Shown here piece after piece: positions 18,662 to 27,845 of a stretch of DNA of 64,000 bases (position 1 is its first letter; the number at the start of each line of letters is the position of its first letter). Made by a program: the position numbers and the translations under genes. Source of the DNA: Rhodospirillales bacterium. Its GTDB lineage: Bacteria > Pseudomonadota > Alphaproteobacteria > ATCC43930 > CGMCC-115725. Below the pieces are notes generated by a model, which worked only from the letters and a program-made list of their open reading frames with translations, was not told where the DNA came from and made no database searches. The stretch is taken from contig CANJCB010000001.1 of NCBI GenBank assembly GCA_947473305.1, forward strand, positions 124,001 through 188,000. Reading direction: 5' to 3'.

Positions 18662-19368
18662 TGATTCCCATCTTTCGCGAGGATGCCTATCGGAAGAGCT
18701 GCGAAGCTGAAGTGCTCGGCGTCGATGAGCGCGGCATTCGCCTCGACCGGACGGTTTTCTATCCGACAGGCGGCGGCCAGCCGGGCGACAGCGGCAGGCT
18801 GATCCTCGAGGACGGTTCGGAAATTGTCATAATCGAGGCGCGCAAAGGCGACACGCCGGACGACGTGATCCATGTCCCCGCTCCCGGCTCGCCATCGCCA
18901 AGCCCCGGCCAGCAGCTGGTGGCGGAGATCGATTGGGACCGCCGCCATCGCCACATGCGGATGCATACCTGCCTGCACCTCCTCTGTTCGGTCGTCACCG
19001 GCGCGGTGACCGGCGGCCAGGTATCCGACGGCAAGGGCCGGCTCGATTTCGACGTGCCGGGCGACGCCCTCGATAAGGAGAAGATCCAGCAGGACCTCAA
19101 TCGCCTCATCGCGGAGGATCACGGCGTCACCCCGCGCTGGATCACCGACGAGGAGATAGCGGCCCGGCCCGAGCTTGTGCGCACCATGTCGGTGAAGCCG
19201 CCCTCCGGCTTCGGCAAGGTCCGTCTTCTCGACATAGAAGGCGTCGATCTGCAGCCTTGCGGCGGGACCCATGTCGCGCGCACCGGCGAGATCGGCCGTG
19301 TCGAAGTGGTGAAGATCGAGAACAAAGGCAAGCAGAACCGCCGCGTCAGCGTCGCCTTCGCCGATTGA
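18661..19368 (+). CDS. alaX: AlaX-type alanyl-tRNA editing hydrolase
   Basis: A free-standing editing domain of 235 residues that hydrolyses mischarged Ser- or Gly-tRNA(Ala). It shows the AlaX start (YPTGGGQPGDSG), the zinc ligands H102 and H106 in MHTCLHLL, and the second pair C200 and H204 in CGGTHVARTGEIG. No tRNA-synthetase domains are attached. The ATG overlaps the cysK stop (TGATG). Its place between cysteine synthase and a sulfurtransferase suggests co-regulation with serine and sulfur metabolism, where serine build-up could raise mischarging; this is inference. Confidence 0.93.
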   Translation: MIPIFREDAYRKSCEAEVLGVDERGIRLDRTVFYPTGGGQPGDSGRLILEDGSEIVIIEARKGDTPDDVIHVPAPGSPSPSPGQQLVAEIDWDRRHRHMRMHTCLHLLCSVVTGAVTGGQVSDGKGRLDFDVPGDALDKEKIQQDLNRLIAEDHGVTPRWITDEEIAARPELVRTMSVKPPSGFGKVRLLDIEGVDLQPCGGTHVARTGEIGRVEVVKIENKGKQNRRVSVAFAD

Positions 19369-19385
19369 GTTCCCAGGAGAACAGT

Positions 19386-20255
19386 ATGCCTTACGCCCAC
19401 CCCGAAGCCCTCGTCTCGACGGAATGGCTCGCAGCCCATCTCGACGATCCCCTGGTCCGGGTGGTGGACGGTTCTTTCAAGATGCCCAGGAGCCCTTCGA
19501 CCGCTCGGGAGGATTACGAGCGCCAGCACATCCCCGGCGCGGTCTTTTTCGACATCGACGAGATCGCGGATACCTCCGTGCCGCTGCCGCATATGCTGCC
19601 GGACGAAACCAAGTTCGCCTCTCGGATGCGCAAGCTGGGGATCGGCGACGGCCACCGCATCGTCGTCTATGACAGCGCAGGCCTGATGTCCGCGCCTCGG
19701 GTGTGGTGGACCCTTCGCGTCTTCGGCCACCGCAATGTGGCGGTGCTGGATGGCGGCCTGCCCCGATGGCTCGCCGAGGGCCGGGCCGTGACGGCCGAGG
19801 TCCCGCATCCGCGGGAGAGCCACTTTGCCGCCCATCTCGACAAGGCCCAGGTCCGGAACAAGGCCGAGATTCTGGCCAATGTCGAAAGCCGCCGGGAGCA
19901 GGTCGTCGATGCCCGGGCCGCCAATCGCTTCGAGGGAACCGTGGACGAACCCCGGCCGGGCCTTCGCAGGGGCCATATCCCCGACAGCCGCAATCTTCCC
20001 TTCGACCGGTTGAGCGATCCCGCCACCAAGACCGTGAAGCCGGCCGAAGAACTGGCCCGGCTTTTCGACGAGGCGGGCATCGATCCCAAGGTCCCGCTCG
20101 TCGCCTCTTGCGGCTCGGGCGTTACCGCCTCGGTCCTGGCGTTTGCCTGGCATCTTCTGGGACGGCCCGAGGCGGCGGTCTATGACGGATCCTGGTCCGA
20201 ATGGGGCTTGCCCGGCGATACTCCCGTCGCCACCGGCCCTGCCGAAAAGCGGTGA
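19386..20255 (+). CDS. sseA: 3-mercaptopyruvate/thiosulfate sulfurtransferase
   Basis: A 289-residue two-domain rhodanese. The C-terminal domain holds the catalytic Cys242 in the loop CGSGVTAS, the loop type of 3-mercaptopyruvate sulfurtransferases; the N-terminal domain lacks Cys as expected. It transfers sulfane sulfur from mercaptopyruvate, a cysteine breakdown product, to thiols or cyanide. ATG 19386 has AGGAGA five bases upstream; a longer in-frame reading from 19257 would lie in alaX. It is followed by a GTGA overlap into the next gene. Confidence 0.93.
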   Translation: MPYAHPEALVSTEWLAAHLDDPLVRVVDGSFKMPRSPSTAREDYERQHIPGAVFFDIDEIADTSVPLPHMLPDETKFASRMRKLGIGDGHRIVVYDSAGLMSAPRVWWTLRVFGHRNVAVLDGGLPRWLAEGRAVTAEVPHPRESHFAAHLDKAQVRNKAEILANVESRREQVVDARAANRFEGTVDEPRPGLRRGHIPDSRNLPFDRLSDPATKTVKPAEELARLFDEAGIDPKVPLVASCGSGVTASVLAFAWHLLGRPEAAVYDGSWSEWGLPGDTPVATGPAEKR

Positions 20256-20668
20256 GCGCGATCCGGCCTTTTCAGGACGCGGACCTCGAAGGCGTCCTGG
20301 CCCTTTGGGAGGCTTGCGATCTCACCCGCCCCTGGAACCCGCCCGCCGCCGATATCGCCTTCTGCCGCGCTTCGGGCCATGGCGACGTCTTCGTGAGCGA
20401 GCGGGACGGCCGCATCGTCGGCACCGTCATGGCGGGCCATGACGGTCATCGCGGCTGGCTTTACTACGTCGCCGTCGATCCGGGTTTGCGTCGTTCGGGG
20501 CTCGGGCGGGATCTGACGGCTCATGGAGAGGCTTGGCTCAAGGGCCTCGGCGTCCGGAAAGTCATGCTGCTGATCCGCGAGACCAACACCGCGGTGAAGG
20601 GCTTCTATGACGCGCTTGGATATGAGGAAGAACCCCGCGTCCTCATGACCAAGTGGCTCGACCGGTGA
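20252..20668 (+). CDS. GNAT acetyltransferase, YpeA-like
   Basis: A small 138-residue acetyltransferase of the YpeA type: start AIRPFQDADLEGVLALWEAC, the acetyl-CoA loop VDPGLRRSGLGRDL, and the C-terminal NTAVKGFYDALGYEEE. The GTG start at 20252 overlaps the sseA stop as GTGA, the usual coupling within this operon. Substrate unknown. Fourth gene of the cysK operon. Confidence 0.9.
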   Translation: MSAIRPFQDADLEGVLALWEACDLTRPWNPPAADIAFCRASGHGDVFVSERDGRIVGTVMAGHDGHRGWLYYVAVDPGLRRSGLGRDLTAHGEAWLKGLGVRKVMLLIRETNTAVKGFYDALGYEEEPRVLMTKWLDR

Positions 20669-21255
20669 AGAAACCGCCGATCGGTCGCCTCACCGACACG
20701 ATCACTTATCTTGAAATGAGGGAGCGACCGGGAAGGCCGCCCTTGCCGATTCCCGCCGGCAAGCTCGCGCTCATGCGGGTCGAGCGCTGCCCGGTGCCCT
20801 TCTATCGCTATCTCTACGATACGATCGGCGAACCCTGGATCTGGTTCGAGCGGCGGCTCTGGTCCGACGAAAAGCTCGCCGCCGCCCTCGCGCGCCCCGA
20901 AACCGAGGTGACCGCGCTTTACCTGGCAGGAGTTCCGGCGGGATATTTCGAGCTCGACCGGATGCCCGACGGGAACGTGGAACTCGCCTATTTCGGCCTG
21001 GCGCCCGATTTCATCGGCCGGGGCCTTGGCACCTGGTTCATGCGCGCGGCGGTGGATCAGGCCTGGCTCCATCCCGAAGCCAGACGCTTCTGGGTCCATA
21101 CCTGCACCTTCGATCATCCCCGTGCGCTCGGCGCCTATCAGAAGGCCGGGTTCCAGGTCTATCGCCAACGGCCTGTCGAATTCGCCGATCCCCGGCTCCT
21201 GGGTGCATTGAGGCGCGACCACCCGCATCCTAAGTTGCCGCCCCTGACTGCATAA
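20665..21255 (+). CDS. GNAT acetyltransferase
   Basis: A 196-residue GNAT protein with the acetyl-CoA pyrophosphate loop in GLAPDFIGRGLGTWF and a C-terminal FDHPRALGAYQKAGFQVY. The long N-terminal region (TYLEMRERPGRPP, YRYLYDTIGEPWIWFERR) is shared by a recognisable but uncharacterised proteobacterial subgroup. I chose GTG 20665 because it overlaps the previous stop as GTGA; GTG 20653 is also possible. Fifth and last gene of the cysK operon; a candidate terminator follows. Confidence 0.88.
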   Translation: MKKPPIGRLTDTITYLEMRERPGRPPLPIPAGKLALMRVERCPVPFYRYLYDTIGEPWIWFERRLWSDEKLAAALARPETEVTALYLAGVPAGYFELDRMPDGNVELAYFGLAPDFIGRGLGTWFMRAAVDQAWLHPEARRFWVHTCTFDHPRALGAYQKAGFQVYRQRPVEFADPRLLGALRRDHPHPKLPPLTA

Positions 21256-21290
21256 AGGTCCCGGACCGTTTTTCGGCGCGGAACCTTTTT
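21254..21290 (+). terminator. Candidate terminator of the cysK operon
   Basis: Arms at 21254-21263 and 21279-21288 pair at nine of ten positions around a 15-base loop, and T residues continue to 21290. The loop is large and itself T-rich, so confidence is limited. Confidence 0.35.
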
Positions 21291-21347
21291 CAAGCTCTCT
21301 CGTTGTTCAGTCGAAAATATCGCATTGAACTTTAGACGGAGGGGAAA

Positions 21348-21509
21348 ATGGTAGAATCGACAAAGAAATTCACGAGCGTGATCGTGGCCCTATTTCTGCT
21401 CGCTGGCGCAGCCGCCGCGCTGAGCGCCTGCGAGACCACCGCGGGCTTCGGTCAGGATGTGGCGAAAACCGGTAATGCGATTACCAATTCCGCTGAAAAG
21501 AACAAATAA
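21348..21509 (+). CDS. Entericidin A/B-type small lipoprotein
   Basis: A 53-residue peptide in a gap otherwise empty. After a short basic start and a hydrophobic run (VIVALFLLAGAAAA) comes the lipobox LSAC and the family-typical tail CETTAGFGQDVAKTGNAI, matching entericidin EcnA/EcnB. A strong ribosome site GGAGGGG precedes ATG 21348. In enterobacteria these peptides form a toxin/antidote pair of membrane lipoproteins; only one copy is seen here, so the role in this organism is open. It is convergent with the aap operon, with a shared hairpin between them. Confidence 0.88.
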   Translation: MVESTKKFTSVIVALFLLAGAAAALSACETTAGFGQDVAKTGNAITNSAEKNK

Positions 21510-21514
21510 CAAAG

Positions 21515-21536
21515 CGGCGGTGGCTTAAAGCCGCCG
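21515..21536. terminator. Hairpin between the entericidin gene and the aap operon
   Basis: CGGCGG (21515-21520) pairs with CCGCCG (21531-21536) around a ten-base loop that is partly self-complementary. On the minus strand it is followed by a T-rich stretch (CTTTGTTATTTG), so it fits best as the terminator of aapJQMP, which ends at 21557. Confidence 0.55.
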
Positions 21537-21556
21537 ATAGCCTGACGGACGAAGAC

Positions 21557-22329
<773 letters not shown>

Positions 22330-22330
<1 letters not shown>

Positions 22331-23421
22331 CAGCGTCGCTTTCCTTTGTTGAAGCTCATCTCGAGATGTTGGCTATAGCGGGACATGAAGAAGCAGAAGA
22401 CGAAATAGATGATGCTGATCATGACATAGGCTTCGACGTAATAGCCCCGCCAGGCGGGGTCGTTGAGCGCGGCGTTCGCCGTGTTCAACAGGTCGAAGAG
22501 CCCGATCACGATCACCAGGGAGGTGTCCTTGAAGGCGCCGATGAAGGTATTGACCAGCGGCGGGATCGCGATGGTGAGAGCTTGGGGCAGCACGATCTTC
22601 TGCATCTTCTGCCGGTAGCTGAGGCCCAGGGCGTCGGCCGCCTCGAACTGTCCCTTGGGCACCGCCTGGAGCCCGCCGCGGACCACTTCCGCGAGATAGG
22701 CCGCCGAGAACAGGATGAAGGCCACCTCCGCGCGCAACAGCTTGTTGATGGTCGTGCCGGTCGGCAGGAAGAGCGGCAGCATCACCGAGGCCATGAAGAG
22801 CACGGTGATCAGCGGCACGCCCCGGATGAACTCGATATAGCCCACCGACAGAGCCCGGATCGCCGGCATATGGGAACGCCGCCCCAAAGCTAGCAGGATG
22901 GCCAGCGGGAAGGCGAAGCCCAGGCCGAAGACCGCCAGGATCAAGGTCAGCGGCAGGCCGTTCCAGAGATCGGTCTCGACGAAGGTCATGCCAAGCACGC
23001 CGCCCCACATGAGCGTCGCGATGACGGCCGTGCCGGCGACCCAGATCAGCATGAGCCAGGAATTCCAGAACCGCCGGTCGCAGCTCATCAGCAGGAGCGC
23101 GATGAAGATGAAGCACACCAGCAACGGCCGCCATTGCTCGTCGTAGGGGAAGCGGCCGAAGAGGATGAAGCGGTACCAGACCCCGATGAAGGCCCAGCAC
23201 GCCCCTAACGCGGCGCGGCAGACGCTGTTGTCCGGCGCGCTCCAGACGCTGTCGAGGAAAGCCCATTGGATGACGGGCGGCACCAGCCGCACGACCCCAT
23301 AGATGATCACCAGGGTGATAATCGTATTGAGCCAGCTGTTGAAGAGATTGGCGCGGGCCCAGAAGACCGCCTTGCCGATGGGCCCCTTGGGCGCTACGCC
23401 CGGTACGGTGATTTCGCTCAT
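22330..23421 (-). CDS. aapM: General L-amino acid ABC transporter permease AapM
   Basis: A 363-residue permease of the polar amino-acid (HisM/GlnP) family. The N-terminal part has several helices; the C-terminal half carries the binding-protein-dependent permease domain with the EAA loop ([21 protein letters not shown]). Seven bases separate it from aapQ and one base overlaps aapP. It pairs with AapQ to form the membrane channel of the Aap system known from Rhizobium leguminosarum. Confidence 0.95.
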
Positions 23422-23428
23422 GCCGTCC

Positions 23429-24619
23429 TCACCGCGTCTGCAGCGCGATGGCGCTGTTGTACCAGTTCATGAAGAGCGAGATCGACAGGCTGATGATGAG
23501 GTAAACCGCCATGACCATGGCGATGACCTCCACCGCCTGCCCCGTCTGATTGAGGCTCGTATTGCCAATCGAGACGAGATCCGGGAAACCGATCGCCACC
23601 GCGAGCGAACTGTTCTTGGTGATGTTGAGATACTGGCTCGTCATGGGCGGCACGATGACCCGCAACGCCTGGGGCAGGACGACGAGGCGAAGCGACCTTG
23701 CCTTGCTGAGCCCAAGGGCCGCCGCAGCCTCGCTCTGGCCCCAGTTCACCGCCTGGATGCCGCTGCGCACGATCTCGCCGATATAGGCCGAGGTATAGAC
23801 ACTGAGGCCGATCAGGAGCGCCGCGAATTCGGGCGAAACGCCGTGACCGCCCACGAAATTGAAGCCGCTCAGCACCGGCTTGTTAAGCTCGGTCGGAGCA
23901 CCACCGGCGAGATAGACCAGCAGCGGCAGACCCAGGATCAAGCCAAGGCCGACTTTCAGAAGCGGGAACTGCTGGCCGGTCTGCGCCTGCCGCGCTTTCG
24001 CCCATTTTCCCAGGATATAGGTCCCGACGATCCCGACGAGGCTCGCGATCCCCATCCAGGCATGGACCTCGGTCCAGACCGGCACCGGATAGAGAAGACC
24101 TCGGTTTGAAACGAAGACGTCGGGCAACGGCTGCCAAGCCTGGCGAGGCCCGGGGGCGCTGACCCGCAGCAGGTCCCACCAGACGAAAAGCTGGAGCAGC
24201 AAGGGAATGTTGCGCAGGAACTCCACATAGACCTGGGCGAGCTTGCGGATGAGCCAATTGGTGGAAAGCCGCGCGATCCCGACGAAAACCCCGAGGATCG
24301 TCGCAAAAACGATGCCGGTGATCGCCACGCTCAAGGTATTGAGGAGGCCGACCACGAAGGCCCGGCGGTAGGTGTCCGACGGGTCATAGGCAATCAGGGA
24401 TTCGCCGATGGCGAAGGAAGATTCCTTGTCGAGGAACCCGAAGCCCGTGGCGATGCCCTGGCGAGCCATGTTGACGAGCGTGTTGTTGACGAGGAAGACC
24501 GCCAGCGCAACCACCGCGCCGACCACGACAACCTGGAAGAAAATCGCCCGGATACGGGGATCGCGGTAGAACGCGACCTTGCTCGTTTCCGCCGGCTTAT
24601 AGACCGCGTCGGTCGTCAT
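23429..24619 (-). CDS. aapQ: General L-amino acid ABC transporter permease AapQ
   Basis: A 396-residue permease paralogous to AapM, longer than simple GlnP-type permeases because of an inserted region of hydrophobic segments between the N-terminal part (FVEFLRNIPLLLQLF) and the EAA loop (EAAAALGLSKARSLRLVVLPQ), as usual for AapQ. It follows aapJ by 78 bases that contain a 12-bp hairpin, a common arrangement letting the binding protein be made in excess over the membrane subunits. Confidence 0.95.
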   Translation of the reverse strand: MTTDAVYKPAETSKVAFYRDPRIRAIFFQVVVVGAVVALAVFLVNNTLVNMARQGIATGFGFLDKESSFAIGESLIAYDPSDTYRRAFVVGLLNTLSVAITGIVFATILGVFVGIARLSTNWLIRKLAQVYVEFLRNIPLLLQLFVWWDLLRVSAPGPRQAWQPLPDVFVSNRGLLYPVPVWTEVHAWMGIASLVGIVGTYILGKWAKARQAQTGQQFPLLKVGLGLILGLPLLVYLAGGAPTELNKPVLSGFNFVGGHGVSPEFAALLIGLSVYTSAYIGEIVRSGIQAVNWGQSEAAAALGLSKARSLRLVVLPQALRVIVPPMTSQYLNITKNSSLAVAIGFPDLVSIGNTSLNQTGQAVEVIAMVMAVYLIISLSISLFMNWYNSAIALQTR

Positions 24620-24656
24620 GATCCCCCGCCCCTCAGAAGGATAGACCCTGAAACGA

Positions 24657-24686
24657 CACCGCCCCGTCTGATCGGACGGGGCGGTG
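24657..24686 (-). terminator. Intra-operon hairpin between aapJ and aapQ
   Basis: A perfect 12-bp inverted repeat (CACCGCCCCGTC at 24657-24668, its complement at 24675-24686) encloses a six-base loop. It begins a few bases past the aapJ stop in the transcript direction. A full T-run is missing (TCGTTTC follows), so partial termination or 3'-end protection of aapJ mRNA is more likely than complete termination. Confidence 0.75.
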
Positions 24687-24697
24687 CATCTTGCGGT

Positions 24698-25726
24698 CTA
24701 GCGAACCGGCATGCCGTACATCAGGCCGCCTTTGGTCCAGAGCTCGTTCACGCCGCGCTCCAGCTTCAAGGCGGAATCCTTGCCGACGTTACGGTCGAAG
24801 GTTTCACCGTAGTTGCCGACCAGCTTGATGGCGTTATAGGCCCACTTCTCGTCGAGATGGAGCGACTTGCCCATGCCCGGCGTCACGCCCAGCAGCCGCT
24901 TCACGTTGGGATCGTCGCTCTTCAGCATATCGTCGACGTTCTTCGAGGTGATGCCCCGCTCTTCGGCTTCGAGCATGGCGTATTGGACCCATTCGATCAC
25001 CGTGTACCACTCGTCGTCGCCGCGACGAACGGCCGGGGCCAGCGGCTCCTTGGAGATGACATCCGGCAGCACGACATAGTCGTCAGGCTTCGGCGCCTTG
25101 GAGATACGGGTCGAGGCGAGGCCCGACCGATCCGTCGTATAGGCATCGCAACGGCCGGAGAAGAAGGCGTTTTCGACTTCGTCGAGCTTCTCGATCACGA
25201 CCGGCTTGAAGTCGATCTTGTTCGACCGGAAGAAGTCGGCAAGGTTCAGCTCGGTGGTGGTGCCGGGCTGGACGCAGACCGTGGCGCCCTTCAATTCCTT
25301 GGCGCTCTTCACATTGAGCGCCTTGGCGACCATGAAGCCCTGGCCGTCATAGAAATTGACCGGCGCGAAGCTCAGACCCAGATCAGCCTCACGGGTCAAA
25401 GTACGGGTCGTGTTGCGGGTGAGCACATCGATCTCGCCCGACTGCAGGAGCGTGAAGCGCTGCTGCGCGGTCGCCGGCACGAATTTGACCTTATTCACAT
25501 CGCCGAAGATCGCCGCAGCATAGGCGCGGCAGGTGTCGGCGTCGATGCCGGTGTACTTGCCGGTGCTGTCGGCGATCGAGAAGCCCGCTACGCCGGTCGA
25601 GACGCCGCAGGTGATCATGCCCTTGCCCTTAACGGTGTCGAGCGTCCCGGCCGAGGCCGAACCCGCCGCCACCATCGCCGCGAGCCCAGTGGCCGCCGCG
25701 ATCCCCATAAGCTTTAATGTTGCCAT
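24698..25726 (-). CDS. aapJ: General L-amino acid ABC transporter substrate-binding protein AapJ
   Basis: A 342-residue periplasmic binding protein with a cleavable signal peptide (MGIAAATGLAAMVAAGSASAG). Family landmarks include GMITCGVSTGVAGFS, the ligand region DTCRAYAAAIFGD and DVLTRNTTRTLTRE, and VCVQPGTTTELNLADFF. It binds polar L-amino acids and delivers them to AapQM. First gene of the operon, with a strong ribosome site GGGAGGGG before ATG 25726. A 218-base gap holding both promoters separates it from modC. Confidence 0.96.
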   Translation of the reverse strand: MATLKLMGIAAATGLAAMVAAGSASAGTLDTVKGKGMITCGVSTGVAGFSIADSTGKYTGIDADTCRAYAAAIFGDVNKVKFVPATAQQRFTLLQSGEIDVLTRNTTRTLTREADLGLSFAPVNFYDGQGFMVAKALNVKSAKELKGATVCVQPGTTTELNLADFFRSNKIDFKPVVIEKLDEVENAFFSGRCDAYTTDRSGLASTRISKAPKPDDYVVLPDVISKEPLAPAVRRGDDEWYTVIEWVQYAMLEAEERGITSKNVDDMLKSDDPNVKRLLGVTPGMGKSLHLDEKWAYNAIKLVGNYGETFDRNVGKDSALKLERGVNELWTKGGLMYGMPVR

Positions 25727-25932
25727 TTAAACCCCTCCCAAGACTGGTAAAAACCATCCCGGCGGCTCGCTGCCCCTCGCCTTCGAGCCCCAACCGCCGA
25801 CGCGAACCTAAGATCCCCACAAGGGGGAAGCAGTCGAGGCTAACACAGGCTCATTGACGCCCGCAATCGCGAGCCTTCGCAAGAGCTTAATCGACCCGCC
25901 ACGGGAGACGGGCAAGGCGCTCTATTTCGGGA

Positions 25933-25938
25933 TATACT
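25933..25938 (+). promoter_or_regulatory. Candidate -10 element directly before modC
   Basis: TATACT lies six bases before ATG 25945. Transcription would begin at or next to the start codon, which also lacks a Shine-Dalgarno match. I see no good -35 element, so this is tentative. Confidence 0.3.
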
Positions 25939-25944
25939 GCCCCC

Positions 25945-27048
25945 ATGGATCGGATAGAGGTCGATATCGGGAAACGGCTGGGCGATTTCACGCTCGACGC
26001 CCGCTTCACGTCAGCCGCTTCTGGCATTACCGCGCTTTTCGGCCGCTCCGGCAGCGGGAAAACAAGCCTCGTCAATGCGCTCGCCGGTCTTATCCGGCCC
26101 GATCGCGGGCAGATCGTCGTGCGCGGCGAGATCCTGTTTTCCAGTCGGCAGGGCATAGATCTGCCACCCGAGCGCCGCCGCCTTGGGTATGTTTTCCAGG
26201 AAGACCGGCTTTTCCCTCACTATTCCGTGCGCGGCAATCTTCGCTACGGGATGAAGCGGACCTCCCAGGATCCCACCCTCGGTTTCGATCACATCGTCGA
26301 GCTTCTGGACTTGCGAAGCCTGCTCGATCGCCATCCCCGCGACCTTTCCGGCGGCGAGAAGCAGCGGGTCGCCATCGGCCGGGCGCTGCTGGCCGACCCG
26401 AGGCTTCTGCTGATGGACGAGCCGCTGGCCTCGCTCGATATCGCGCGCAAAAACGAGATCATCCCTTTCATCGAGAGGCTGCGCGACGAGTTGCGCCTGC
26501 CCATCGTCTACGTGACCCACGCGATGGAAGAGATCATCCGGCTTGCCGATACCCTGGTTCTTGTGTCGGAAGGGAAAGTCGCGGCCACCGGCACGGTCGA
26601 GGATCTGACGAGCCGGATGGAGCTTGCGTCACTGACCGGCCGCTACGAGGCCGGCGCCGTGATCCGTTGCGCAGTCACCCGGCATGACCCCGCCTACGGG
26701 CTTGCCGAACTCACCTTTCCGGGCGGCACTTTGCGAATCCCTCAGACGGATCTCCCTCTCGGCCTGGAAGTCCGTGCACGGATCCGCGCGAGGGACGTGG
26801 CCCTGGCGCTGGAGCGGCCGGCCGGGCTTTCGATCCGCAACGTCTTTCCCGCCAAGGTCACGGAAATTGCGGAAACGGCGGATGCGCTCGTCGATGTCCG
26901 CCTTGATATCGGCCAGCCGGGAGAACCCGTGGCGCTGTGGTCCCGCATCACCCGCAGCGCCCGCGACGAGCTTGGTTTGAGCATCGGCATGCCGGTTCAT
27001 GCACTGGTCAAGACCGTAGCGCTCGATCGCGGATCGCTGGGTCGGTGA
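25945..27048 (+). CDS. modC: Molybdate ABC transporter ATPase
   Basis: A 367-residue ATPase: Walker A GRSGSGKTS, Q-loop VFQEDRLFPHYSVRGNL (the ModC type), signature LSGGEKQRVAIGRAL, Walker B LLLMDEPLASLD, H-loop YVTHAMEE, and a C-terminal TOBE/MOP-like domain (about 290-360) that senses molybdate. modA and modB are not adjacent: upstream is the divergent aapJ and downstream the convergent pirin gene, so it appears orphaned here. Partners may be elsewhere, or it may serve another anion transporter. Confidence 0.9.
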   Translation: MDRIEVDIGKRLGDFTLDARFTSAASGITALFGRSGSGKTSLVNALAGLIRPDRGQIVVRGEILFSSRQGIDLPPERRRLGYVFQEDRLFPHYSVRGNLRYGMKRTSQDPTLGFDHIVELLDLRSLLDRHPRDLSGGEKQRVAIGRALLADPRLLLMDEPLASLDIARKNEIIPFIERLRDELRLPIVYVTHAMEEIIRLADTLVLVSEGKVAATGTVEDLTSRMELASLTGRYEAGAVIRCAVTRHDPAYGLAELTFPGGTLRIPQTDLPLGLEVRARIRARDVALALERPAGLSIRNVFPAKVTEIAETADALVDVRLDIGQPGEPVALWSRITRSARDELGLSIGMPVHALVKTVALDRGSLGR

Positions 27049-27051
27049 GGA

Positions 27052-27750
27052 TCAGGCCAGGTCGAAGACCAGGAGTTCCGACGGCGCTTCGCCGACGATC
27101 TCGATCCTGGGCTCGCCGCTCACCGCAGCGCCATCGCCTTCCTTCAAAAGCGTGCCGTTGAGCCGGACCTGTCCCCGCGCCACCTGGACCCAGCCGTAAC
27201 GGCCGGGTGCAAGGTCAAGGCTTGCCGTTTCCCCTTCCCCCAGCAGGGACGCATAGAGATCCACGTCCTGATGAATGGTAAGGCTGCCATCGCGGCCTTC
27301 GGGCGAGCCCACCAGCCGCAGCTTGCCTTGCCGTTCCTCGGTCGAAAACGCCTTCTGCTCATAGCCTGGCGCGATACCCGTTTCCCCCGGCAAAAGCCAG
27401 ATCTGGAGGAAATGGACACCCTGCGTCTTCGAGGAATTGAACTCGCTGTGACGGATGCCGGTGCCGGCGCTCATGCGCTGCACCTCGCCGGGGCGGATCA
27501 CCGAACTGGTGCCAAGCGTGTCCTTGTGCTCCAGGGCGCCCTCCAAGACATAGGAAATGATCTCCATATCGTTGTGGCCATGGGTCGGGAAACCCGCGCC
27601 AGGGATCACGCGGTCCTCGTTGATGACCCGGAGCGCCCGGAAGCCCATGCGATGCGGATTATAGTAATGGCCGAAGGAGAAGCTGTGCTTGCTGTCAAGC
27701 CAGCCCAGCCTGGCTTCGCCTCTTTCATCTCTCGGAAGAACGTCAATCAT
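27052..27750 (-). CDS. Pirin family protein (YhaK/YhhW type)
   Basis: A 232-residue bicupin protein. The N-terminal cupin has the pirin metal-binding set in FPTHGHNDMEIISYVLEG and MSAGTGIRHSEFN. E. coli YhhW has quercetinase activity; other pirins act as redox-responsive co-regulators. ATG 27750 is preferred over an in-frame start at 27792 because AAGGAG lies seven bases before it. Divergent from a LysR regulator with palindromes between them, the arrangement of a regulator controlling its neighbour. Confidence 0.9.
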   Translation of the reverse strand: MIDVLPRDERGEARLGWLDSKHSFSFGHYYNPHRMGFRALRVINEDRVIPGAGFPTHGHNDMEIISYVLEGALEHKDTLGTSSVIRPGEVQRMSAGTGIRHSEFNSSKTQGVHFLQIWLLPGETGIAPGYEQKAFSTEERQGKLRLVGSPEGRDGSLTIHQDVDLYASLLGEGETASLDLAPGRYGWVQVARGQVRLNGTLLKEGDGAAVSGEPRIEIVGEAPSELLVFDLA

Positions 27751-27757
27751 GGTTGAT

Positions 27758-27763
27758 CTCCTT
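27758..27763 (-). promoter_or_regulatory. Ribosome binding site fixing the pirin gene start
   Basis: CTCCTT on the plus strand reads AAGGAG on the coding strand, seven bases before ATG 27750. No such site precedes the longer in-frame start. Confidence 0.65.
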
Positions 27764-27801
27764 GCTCTGAAGAGAAGATGGGCCTTTCCCATTTCATTGA
27801 T

Positions 27802-27813
27802 AATCAGCTGATT
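27802..27813. promoter_or_regulatory. Perfect 12-bp palindrome in the pirin/lysR intergenic region
   Basis: AATCAGCTGATT is fully self-complementary and lies in the AT-rich divergent promoter region, 52 bases from the pirin start and 42 from lysR. It could be an operator half-complex for the LysR protein or for another regulator. Confidence 0.4.
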
Positions 27814-27822
27814 TATGGATTA

Positions 27823-27845
27823 ATTGTCTTCTGTATAGAGACAAT
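27823..27845. promoter_or_regulatory. Probable LysR-type operator (T-N11-A inverted repeat)
   Basis: Seven-base arms ATTGTCT (27823-27829) and AGACAAT (27839-27845) flank a nine-base spacer, containing the T-N11-A pattern of LysR operators. It ends nine bases before the lysR ATG, a position suited to autorepression. Confidence 0.55.
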
